DNA of 6,345 bases, taken from assembly GCA_913053915.1 (NCBI GenBank), contig CAJXGP010000129.1:1-6345 (forward strand). The letters run 5' to 3'. How positions within the stretch are numbered: position 1 is the first letter of the stretch; each line of letters begins with the position of its first letter. Shown here in pieces: positions 1-5,859 of this stretch. The notes under the pieces are model-generated. The model was given only the letters and a program-made list of their open reading frames with translations, ran no database searches and was not told the DNA's origin. The position numbers were made by a program, and so were the translations under genes. The DNA is from an uncultured Ignavibacteriales bacterium. GTDB taxonomy: Bacteria > Bacteroidota > Ignavibacteria > Ignavibacteriales > Ignavibacteriaceae.

Positions 1-201
1 GCCTTTGATTGCATTTAACCTGCCTCTAAAACTGTCTGTGATAGAACGGGGTTGCTCGTAAATTTCTTTCAGCATAAAATGCTCATAACCTCCTTTTTCC
101 AATTCATTAAGATTTTCTTCTACTTGATTCCTCGTGATGTTACGAGGTTTAAGGGCAATGATTATCCCCTTTTCTATTTCTTCATCTTGTATAACAATCA
201 T
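1..201 (-). CDS. GlmS-like glutamine-fructose-6-phosphate aminotransferase, isomerase part only (start present, 3' end beyond window)
   Basis: The 67 visible codons run from ATG at 201 to the window edge. Residues 35-51 read [17 protein letters not shown], followed by RSI and RGRL. This is the hallmark of the junction where the sugar-isomerase (SIS) half of GlmS begins. GlmS makes glucosamine-6-phosphate from fructose-6-phosphate and glutamine, the entry to peptidoglycan and LPS amino sugars. A normal GlmS carries about 240 residues of glutaminase domain, starting with a catalytic Cys, before this point. Here only about 34 residues precede it. An in-frame TAA lies at 214-216, and the other two minus-strand frames of 202-280 also contain stops and no GlmS-like sequence. 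It may be an isomerase-only enzyme using free ammonia, a protein with rearranged domains, a deaminase-like relative, or a truncated remnant. No Shine-Dalgarno motif precedes the ATG. Family assignment is firm; activity is not. Confidence 0.85.
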   Translation of the reverse strand, partial: MIVIQDEEIEKGIIIALKPRNITRNQVEENLNELEKGGYEHFMLKEIYEQPRSITDSFRGRLNAIKG

Positions 202-212
202 ATTGTAAAACA

Positions 213-218
213 ATTATA
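213..218 (-). promoter_or_regulatory. possible -10 box upstream of the GlmS-like gene
   Basis: The minus strand reads TATAAT here, 11 bases before the ATG at 201. No convincing -35 hexamer is seen at the usual distance (CATTTC at 241-236). The DNA is so AT-rich that a chance match is likely. If real, the leader would be only a few bases long. The alternative is that the gene is read from the pfkB/Omp85 transcript, since no terminator hairpin is visible in 202-280. Confidence 0.2.
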
Positions 219-280
219 ATTAAATAGGATTCTCTGAAATGAAGAAAAGATGACACTTAATTAAACTTTTCAGCATAACA

Positions 281-2047
281 TCAAAATCCGTTAACTAACC
301 GGAAATGTATTTTACCGTCTCTAAACGAGTCACCTTGTGCAAGGGCAAAACTAACATTCAGGATACCAAGCCCCGTTTCCAAATTCAATCCAATCCCATA
401 ACCTATTTTAAAACCTTCTTGTTGTGGACTATTTAATTGTGGTTGTGCTTTTCTAAAATAATAACCGGTATCAAAAAAGATAAATCCATAAGTTCTTTTT
501 TGCAACAATAATCTATACTCTAAATTTGACCAAAAAATTCTTGAACCCAAAAATTGATTCTCACGATAACCTCTGAGCGAACTAGCGCCACCCAACCTAA
601 ATAAATCGCTAATTTCTAAAAAAGAACCTCTAATGTCCCTTCCATGTAACCCAAGTGAAATAATTTGTTTGTTAAACAATTCATAATAACCTATTAAATC
701 TACTTTTATTCTTTGCAGATTTATATTTGTTTGAAGACCAGGTTTAATAAACATTGGTGGTCCATTAATTTTCTTCTGACTAAAAGAATAAGAATTAATA
801 AATAAAATTCCTTTAGTTGGTGCATAAGGATCATCCCGGGTATCGATTTTAATATTTATTCCGGTAGTGAAGGCTGAGGAATTAAATACCGTAAATATGT
901 TGTTATTATTAATTGTTGGGATCACAGACTCTGCCGATAAAAATAATGAAGCAGATATATTTTGAGTAGCAAGGTATTCCAATGCACCATCCAACTTTCT
1001 TTCAACGTATGTTGTATCTTGCTTTCTTTGATTTAAAGTTAATGTTAAATTAAAAGGATAACCAAATAACCATGGTTCTAAATATTTTAGTTCCAAATTT
1101 TGAGAGGTTCTATTATATTTATGCCATCTGATCGCAGCAGATCTGCCACTGCCGAATAAATTCCGAAGACTTACATTTACAAGACCGGTTATATATCCCG
1201 ATTCACCTTTCCTTGAACCGGGTATATATCCAATAATTCCATCAAAATTGTTTGTTTCTCTCTCTTTTACATGAATTACCAACACTCCTTTATTGTGCGA
1301 GTTGATATAAAAATCCGGAGGGTTTACCGGTTGGAAAAAACCGAGTCTATTCAATTTACTAGGTATTTCATCTATCAAGCGCTGCGAATATTTTTCTCCC
1401 AATTTTATCCTTAGTCCACGGATTATAACATAATCATCTGTTTTTGTGTTACCGATTATTTCTATTTTATCTATTCTGCTTTTCAATCCTTTATTAATTT
1501 TTAAATAGATATCTGCATAATGAATATTACGAGTTGAATCAGTAAAAAGTTGGATGGATGAAATAATAATTTTAGCAAATGGGTATCCGTTATTTTCATA
1601 ATACTTTAACACATTTGATATTCCGGATTCTAAATCAAACTTATTATATATGTGGTTTTTAAGGTAATGAAACATCGTTATTATATTATGATCACGAGTA
1701 CTGTCCTCCCATATAATTTTAATTTTTCTGACATAAGTGGGAGAACCTTCACGGACATTAATATAAAAAATAACTTTCTGAGAATCAGGCTCATATTTAT
1801 AATAAGTACCTTTAAACGAGCTATTAAAATATCCTCGTTCGCCAAGATGAAATGCAAGCTTTTTTTTAACCGAATCGATAATACCGTTATAAATTTTTAC
1901 TCCGGTAGTGATATTGCTCCAATTAATAATTTCATTACTATTGAAATCTCGTGTCTCATTTACATGTATAGATACAATAGTCTGAGAATATAATAAGGAA
2001 GGAATAATTAAAATAACCAACAAATAATATTTAACGGTGAGTAACAT
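281..2047 (-). CDS. Omp85-family outer membrane protein (BamA/TamA-like, POTRA domains plus surface-antigen barrel)
   Basis: 588 residues counted from ATG at 2047; an in-frame TTG at 2050 is one codon earlier and less likely. Residues 1-21 form a signal peptide (basic/polar start, hydrophobic LLVILIIPSLL core, probable cleavage after YS, leaving Gln first). About 24-266 look like three POTRA domains: GERGYFN at 69-75 and the typical GNTKTDDYVIIRGLRIKLGE near 197-216 are POTRA signatures. About 270-588 is the 16-strand-type barrel, with the conserved loop-6 motif SLRGY at 490-494 and a C-terminal strand ending in Phe, as required for insertion by the BAM machinery. Omp85 proteins insert or translocate beta-barrel proteins. 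BamA usually has five POTRAs and about 800 residues, so this length fits TamA (three POTRAs) better, but no tamB-like gene is in view. The start overlaps the end of the upstream kinase gene by 17 bases, suggesting coupled translation. Family is certain; the exact role is not. Confidence 0.95.
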   Translation of the reverse strand: MLLTVKYYLLVILIIPSLLYSQTIVSIHVNETRDFNSNEIINWSNITTGVKIYNGIIDSVKKKLAFHLGERGYFNSSFKGTYYKYEPDSQKVIFYINVREGSPTYVRKIKIIWEDSTRDHNIITMFHYLKNHIYNKFDLESGISNVLKYYENNGYPFAKIIISSIQLFTDSTRNIHYADIYLKINKGLKSRIDKIEIIGNTKTDDYVIIRGLRIKLGEKYSQRLIDEIPSKLNRLGFFQPVNPPDFYINSHNKGVLVIHVKERETNNFDGIIGYIPGSRKGESGYITGLVNVSLRNLFGSGRSAAIRWHKYNRTSQNLELKYLEPWLFGYPFNLTLTLNQRKQDTTYVERKLDGALEYLATQNISASLFLSAESVIPTINNNNIFTVFNSSAFTTGINIKIDTRDDPYAPTKGILFINSYSFSQKKINGPPMFIKPGLQTNINLQRIKVDLIGYYELFNKQIISLGLHGRDIRGSFLEISDLFRLGGASSLRGYRENQFLGSRIFWSNLEYRLLLQKRTYGFIFFDTGYYFRKAQPQLNSPQQEGFKIGYGIGLNLETGLGILNVSFALAQGDSFRDGKIHFRLVNGF

Positions 2048-2996
2048 CAAGGGTTTTCATTTTTTTGCCTACAGCATACAGCTTAATTAATTTTTTGTAC
2101 TTATCAATCTCCTGAATATTTACCTTAGAGATATCGAATCTGGAAGCATTTACAATACCAAGTGAGGAAGCAACAATTACATTCTCTTCAAATGTTAGAT
2201 TTTTATGTAAACCATAAATAATTCCGGCGGTAAAACAATCACCGCTTCCTGTTGAGTCTAATGTTTCAATCTTTGGAATTTCCACTTTATAATGGAAGTC
2301 GAAGTTTGATATATAAAACGGGTTGGGTCCGTCAGTGAGATAAACCTGCTTTATACCTTTATTATAAAGACCGGATAAAAATTCCATTTTTTCTTTTTCA
2401 TTGCTTAATGAACAATTAAGAGAGCTTTCTATTTCATTAACGTTGTTATGAATAATAGTAGGAACGGCTTCTAAAGATGCATTTAAATGTTCGCCATAAG
2501 TATCTAATATTGAAAACTTACCATATTCATTTGCTAACTTTATTCCAAAGGGGAAAATTGAATTTGCTTCAATTGAGGGTGAGCTTCCCGAAAAAACAAC
2601 CATTTCGCAATTCCGAATCATCTTTTCCAATTTTCTTTTAAATTCTTCTATCTCTTCCAGAGAAATAGAAGAATTCTCAGAGAAATAGGATGTTATTGTT
2701 TTAGTTGAGTTATCCAGTATAATCGCAGCTTCTCTCGTGTCGGATTTTGTTTTAATAACAGAAATTTTAATTCCTTCTTCGGTAAGAACATTCCGTAAAA
2801 CTTTTCCATTCATCCCCCCCAAAAATGTCAAAGCAAGATTATCAATACCTAATAGATTTAGTTGCCTGCTCACATTGATACCTTTACCTCCAGCCTTTAA
2901 TTGCTCTACTCCTCCCCTATTTGGGGAATCAATCTTTATCGTGTCATATAAAAATCTTCTTTCAAGAAGAGGATTTAACGTTACAGTAAGAATCAT
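2031..2996 (-). CDS. PfkB-family sugar kinase (1-phosphofructokinase / tagatose-6-phosphate kinase type)
   Basis: 321 residues, the usual length for the family. The N-terminus MILTVTLNP matches 1-phosphofructokinase, LacC and Pfk-2 types. Signature 1 is AGGKGINVSR (35-44). Signature 2 is DSTGSGD (247-253), with Asp253 the expected catalytic base and the GSGD turn forming the anion hole. Known members phosphorylate fructose-1-phosphate, tagatose-6-phosphate or fructose-6-phosphate with ATP in the cytoplasm. Several usually conserved spots differ: LLE (10-12) where LD with a substrate-binding Asp is normal, SGSSP (136-140) in place of SGSLP, and HNN (183-185) in place of KPN. The substrate may therefore differ, and I give no symbol. 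No PTS or sugar transporter gene is beside it, unlike a fru operon. Start ATG at 2996 follows a 230-base gap after the previous gene; no Shine-Dalgarno motif is visible. The stop at 2031 lies inside the downstream Omp85 gene. Confidence 0.93.
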   Translation of the reverse strand: MILTVTLNPLLERRFLYDTIKIDSPNRGGVEQLKAGGKGINVSRQLNLLGIDNLALTFLGGMNGKVLRNVLTEEGIKISVIKTKSDTREAAIILDNSTKTITSYFSENSSISLEEIEEFKRKLEKMIRNCEMVVFSGSSPSIEANSIFPFGIKLANEYGKFSILDTYGEHLNASLEAVPTIIHNNVNEIESSLNCSLSNEKEKMEFLSGLYNKGIKQVYLTDGPNPFYISNFDFHYKVEIPKIETLDSTGSGDCFTAGIIYGLHKNLTFEENVIVASSLGIVNASRFDISKVNIQEIDKYKKLIKLYAVGKKMKTLDVTHR

Positions 2997-3016
2997 TTTT
3001 TAAACATTGCTTATTA

Positions 3017-3022
3017 ATTATA
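3017..3022 (-). promoter_or_regulatory. possible -10 box for the pfkB/Omp85 block
   Basis: The minus strand reads TATAAT, 20 bases before the kinase ATG. A weak TTATTA lies 17 bases further upstream (3045-3040), matching only three of six -35 positions. The site sits in the only sizeable gap of the window and after a probable terminator, which is where a new promoter would be expected. AT-rich DNA makes chance matches common, so confidence is low. Confidence 0.3.
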
Positions 3023-3114
3023 TGGATTTATTCGTTTTGTAATAACACTACTATAAAGTCAAATATGTTCTGTCGTATTGGCTTTGTTGACACAAGAAAA
3101 ACTCATCCCCCCCG

Positions 3115-3139
3115 CCCCTTCTCTTGCAAAGAGAAGGGG
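3115..3139. repeat. inner hairpin 1 of the palindromic element
   Basis: Perfect 11-bp stem CCCCTTCTCTT / AAGAGAAGGGG with a GCA loop (3126-3128). It differs from inner hairpin 2 essentially by one extra T/A pair in the stem and by the loop, which suggests that the two arose by duplication or are held alike by selection. Confidence 0.85.
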
Positions 3140-3147
3140 AGCTAAAG

Positions 3148-3170
3148 CCCCTCTCTTTTTAAGAGAGGGG
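3148..3170. repeat. inner hairpin 2 of the palindromic element
   Basis: Perfect 10-bp stem CCCCTCTCTT / AAGAGAGGGG with a TTT loop (3158-3160) on the plus strand. It is the near-copy of inner hairpin 1 and lies 8 bases away from it. Confidence 0.85.
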
Positions 3171-3226
3171 TTTGGGGTGAGTTCAAAAGTTATACAACAT
3201 TACAAATATGACTTGACACTACAACG

Positions 3227-4510
3227 TTAGTGATTATATCTAAATCTGTACAAATCTCCCGTTAACGGAGTTACCAAACGATAATCTCCAAAACCTGTTT
3301 CATCTACAAAAACAAAATTTCTATTTAAACTATAATACTCCCAAACGACATAAGGTTTCGAATCAATATCAAAAGGATGCCTATCAACCGAATTAGGAGG
3401 ACCGAGTAAAATAAAAACCATTCCTCTATCGGTTCGCCAGCCATTAATATATTGAGTAAAATGTGCATTAGCATAGGCAACTCTTCGAAAATACTCATCA
3501 AACACAGGATTATTCTGAGTATTGGGAGTAGGATCTATTTTTTTCCAAAAAGCCAAAAATAGTTTTAGTTTTTCATCTTTTGTTTTTGCTTCCTGCATAG
3601 AGTCAATCGCAGAAGGAGAAGCAATATAAACCATCTCCTTTATAGCTTTTCCTAAGTCTCTTACTGTGGAGGGCACGCCAACCCATTGAGAGAAAAAACG
3701 TTTTTGTACAGAGGCTAACAAAACATTATTCTTATTCTTTAAATCAATAGAAAGTTTATAGTTCCCCAAGCTAAAACTACTATCATGGACAATGTGAAAA
3801 ATTCTATTTTCACCCTTATTAATATTTTTCCGTTCGGTTTCATAAAAAATCCGTTTATTATGATTATCATAAATAGCATATTGAATATTGACATTGCGTG
3901 GATTTGAAGAATAAACTTCAAAAAAGAAAGGCAGTCCGTTTTTAATATTAGCAACGTTTCTAGATATATTCGGAATAACTTTCTTTTTACCTTTTTCCTG
4001 CGAATATTTGGAAATCAGCAAGATATCACTAACGGATAAACTATCCTTCATATTTCTTACGTTGAATACCACCTTTTTTGTATAATCTCTTTTAGAATCT
4101 ATATCTTCAACTGAAGTTCTAATTGTATATTTACCGGGGGAAAGATAAAAAGAACGCGCCGTTAAACTGAAATTATCTTTTGATATAGTTTCATGGAAAT
4201 TACCTGTAGTAATATTTTCTTTCCATATTTTTTCTTCGATGAGTTTATTTTTTTTCTTATTAAAAATTGAGATGGTTGTGGTGTAAGAGCCGGTAAATTG
4301 CTTATCGGATTTTAAAAATTGAATTGATTTATATGGAATTTGCAAATAAACGTCGACTCTGGTTAAATCCTTTTTTGAGGATGGGAAGTTTAACAGATCT
4401 TGATAAAACATATTCTTATTATTAGTATTATTCTGTTCGGCAAGTTCAACTTGAGCTTTAATCAATGAAGCGTTAGTAATAAATAATAATATTAAAAATA
4501 ACTTTTTCAT
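3227..4510 (-). CDS. secreted GWxTD-domain protein of unknown function
   Basis: 427 residues. The N-terminus MKKLFLILLFITNASLIKA is a clear signal peptide, with likely cleavage after Ala19 leaving Gln first, so the protein is exported. Residues of about 50-270 are rich in alternating hydrophobic/polar beta-strand patterns with many Lys and Asn, compatible with beta-sandwich modules. About 285-427 match the GWxTD domain: GWRTD at 357-361, followed by RGMVFILLGPP and, nearer the C-terminus, VVWEYY, then VFVDETGFGDYRLV. GWxTD proteins occur in Ignavibacteria, Chlorobi and several other environmental phyla; to my knowledge no function is established. The gene starts 3 bases after rimO and ends 43 bases before the palindromic element. 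The Shine-Dalgarno motif AAGGAA inside the end of rimO supports this start. No lipobox Cys, transmembrane anchor or type IX sorting domain is evident. Confidence 0.9.
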   Translation of the reverse strand: MKKLFLILLFITNASLIKAQVELAEQNNTNNKNMFYQDLLNFPSSKKDLTRVDVYLQIPYKSIQFLKSDKQFTGSYTTTISIFNKKKNKLIEEKIWKENITTGNFHETISKDNFSLTARSFYLSPGKYTIRTSVEDIDSKRDYTKKVVFNVRNMKDSLSVSDILLISKYSQEKGKKKVIPNISRNVANIKNGLPFFFEVYSSNPRNVNIQYAIYDNHNKRIFYETERKNINKGENRIFHIVHDSSFSLGNYKLSIDLKNKNNVLLASVQKRFFSQWVGVPSTVRDLGKAIKEMVYIASPSAIDSMQEAKTKDEKLKLFLAFWKKIDPTPNTQNNPVFDEYFRRVAYANAHFTQYINGWRTDRGMVFILLGPPNSVDRHPFDIDSKPYVVWEYYSLNRNFVFVDETGFGDYRLVTPLTGDLYRFRYNH

Positions 4511-4513
4511 ATA

Positions 4514-5824
4514 TTAGTTCCTTAAATTACCGGGAACTTTAGCATAAAGATCATATTCATCAACATCATAAATTTTACATTGATAAAAATTTCCCGGACG
4601 GATAGTACCCGAAGATACAGCCGGGATTAATACTTCTCCGTCCACTTCGAGTGCATCTCTGTATGATCTACCGATATAAAATTCGCCATCTAATCTTTCC
4701 ACAAGGATCGATAATTTTTTCCCCACTAATTGTTTATTCTTCTTAAAAGAAATTTCTTTTTGTAATTCCATTAAAATATCTCTTCGCTCAAGTTTTACCT
4801 TCTCGGGAATCGGATCACCCAATAGATAACTGGCAGTATTCTCTTCAACTGAGAAAGTAAAAGTTCCTATTCTATCAAATTCGATTTCCTTCACAAAATC
4901 ACATAATTCATTAAATTCTTTTTCAGTTTCAGTGGGGTAACCAACAATAAAGGTAGTTCGCAATGTTAGATCCGGTATCCTGTTTTTTAATTTATATAAC
5001 AAATTCCTGGTTCTTTTGCTGTTAATCCCTCTTCGCATCGATTTTAATACATTGTCGGATATATGCTGCAATGGAATATCTAAGTATTTACAAATTTTAG
5101 GATTACCGGCAATAATATCGATTAAATCATCAGGAAATTTTGAAGGATACGCATACATCAATCTTATCCATTGAATACCTTCCACTTCACTTAGTTTATT
5201 CAATAAACCGGCTAAAACTCTTTTACCATATAAATCGATACCATAAGCGATAGTATCTTGAGCTATTACAATTAATTCTTTAGTATTGTTCCCAGCTAAG
5301 AACTCTGCTTCTTTCACTAAATCAAACATAGGTTTCGAATGATACTTGCCTCGCATAAGAGGAATTGCACAAAAGGAACATGGATGATCGCAACCTTCGG
5401 AAATTTTTAAAAATGCAGTATATGAAGGTGTTGTTAATAATCTTTCACCAAGTAAATTATACTTTAGCTTTCCACCCAATTCATTTATAATACCCTCATA
5501 ATTTTCAGTACCGAAATAAACATCTACTTCGGGGATTTCATTTTGTAATTCATCCTTATATCTTTCCGACAAACATCCGGCAACAATAACTTTCTTTAAT
5601 TTTCCACTTCGTTTTAAGGCAACAGCATTTAAAATTGTATCGATTGATTCCTGTCTAGCTGCTTCAATAAACCCACAAGTATTTATTATAACTGTTTCAG
5701 CCTCATTAGCGTCATTAATTAAATTAAAATTATTAAGCTTAAGCTGATTCAACAATCTTTCGGAGTCAACAGTATTTTTCGAACACCCGAGAGTAATTAC
5801 ATTTACTTTTTCTTTTTTAGACAT
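4514..5824 (-). CDS. rimO: ribosomal protein S12 (aspartate) methylthiotransferase RimO
   Basis: 436 residues, close to the 441 of E. coli RimO. It is a radical-SAM enzyme that adds a methylthio group to a conserved aspartate of ribosomal protein S12. The N-terminal UPF0004 domain holds three cysteines for the auxiliary 4Fe-4S cluster: Cys14 in TLGCSKNTVDSE, Cys50 in NTCGF and Cys84 in AGCLSERY. The radical-SAM domain carries C145-x3-C149-x2-C152 in SEGCDHPCSFCAIP. The C-terminal TRAM domain is at about 365-432, ending with YDLYAKVPG. GCSKNTVDSE and IPLMRGKYHSK are RimO-type rather than MiaB-type sequences, so the choice between these sister enzymes is fairly safe. All cluster ligands are present and the gene is intact. 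It starts 35 bases after cdsA with no strong Shine-Dalgarno and ends 3 bases before the GWxTD gene, so it is probably read from a promoter upstream of or within cdsA. Confidence 0.96.
   Translation of the reverse strand: MSKKEKVNVITLGCSKNTVDSERLLNQLKLNNFNLINDANEAETVIINTCGFIEAARQESIDTILNAVALKRSGKLKKVIVAGCLSERYKDELQNEIPEVDVYFGTENYEGIINELGGKLKYNLLGERLLTTPSYTAFLKISEGCDHPCSFCAIPLMRGKYHSKPMFDLVKEAEFLAGNNTKELIVIAQDTIAYGIDLYGKRVLAGLLNKLSEVEGIQWIRLMYAYPSKFPDDLIDIIAGNPKICKYLDIPLQHISDNVLKSMRRGINSKRTRNLLYKLKNRIPDLTLRTTFIVGYPTETEKEFNELCDFVKEIEFDRIGTFTFSVEENTASYLLGDPIPEKVKLERRDILMELQKEISFKKNKQLVGKKLSILVERLDGEFYIGRSYRDALEVDGEVLIPAVSSGTIRPGNFYQCKIYDVDEYDLYAKVPGNLRN
4518..4523 (-). promoter_or_regulatory. ribosome binding site of the GWxTD gene, inside rimO
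   Basis: The minus strand reads AAGGAA, seven bases before ATG at 4510. It lies within the last codons of rimO (the Leu-Arg-Asn-stop end). It is the only clear Shine-Dalgarno match among the starts in this window, and it fixes the GWxTD start and suggests coupled translation with rimO. Confidence 0.65.
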
Positions 5825-5859
5825 CGTTTCCCAACTATTCTAATTTTATTAACAATTTA

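Larger units (their letters stand above)
3097..3183 (-). terminator. possible intrinsic terminator of the cdsA-rimO-GWxTD block
   Basis: Read on the minus strand, the GC-rich palindromic element is followed directly by five T residues (3101-3097, of which 3101-3100 also pair in the outer stem) and then CTTGTG. A strong hairpin followed by a T-run is the form of a Rho-independent terminator. It lies 43 bases after the stop codon of the GWxTD gene. The structure looks primarily like a dispersed repeat, so termination would be a secondary use. The T-run is short. Confidence 0.45.
3100..3183. repeat. nested palindromic intergenic repeat (REP/MITE-like, three-way-junction fold)
   Basis: The outer arms are AACTCA-T-CCCC (3100-3110) and GGGGTGAGTT (3174-3183). 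They pair over ten positions with one bulged T at 3106. Inside are two perfect hairpins, 3115-3139 and 3148-3170, joined by AGCTAAAG. The predicted fold is a cloverleaf-like three-way junction on either strand. GC content is far above the surroundings, and the element sits exactly between two gene blocks. I recall similar CCCCTCTC/GAGAGGGG elements with GGGGTGAG-type ends being dispersed in genomes of Ignavibacteria, Bacteroidota and Chloroflexota, but copy number cannot be judged from one window. No transposase or RAYT gene is in view. Confidence 0.8.

Noticed and set aside
202..280. Frameshifted remains of the GlmS glutaminase domain
   Set aside because: All three minus-strand frames of this 79-base gap contain stops and none resembles the CGIVGY-type N-terminus or later parts of that domain.
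1652..1993. Plus-strand open frame of about 113 codons
   Set aside because: It lies wholly inside the Omp85 gene on the other strand, has no recognisable domain, and the minus-strand protein is clearly real.
2737..3003. Plus-strand open frame of about 88 codons
   Set aside because: It is antisense to the N-terminal signature region of the PfkB kinase and has no recognisable features of its own.
3060..3067. CATATTTG on the minus strand as a Bacteroidota-type -7 box (TAnnTTTG)
   Set aside because: It misses the first T and has no TTTG element at the expected upstream distance. It is more simply one of the short flanking repeats.
3100..3183. Palindromic repeats as a CRISPR array
   Set aside because: Only two inner hairpins are present, they are inverted repeats rather than regularly spaced direct repeats, and there are no spacers or cas genes.
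3739..3954. Minus-strand open frame of about 71 codons in another frame
   Set aside because: It is nested in the GWxTD gene. Its hydrophobic look comes from reading AT-rich codons out of frame.
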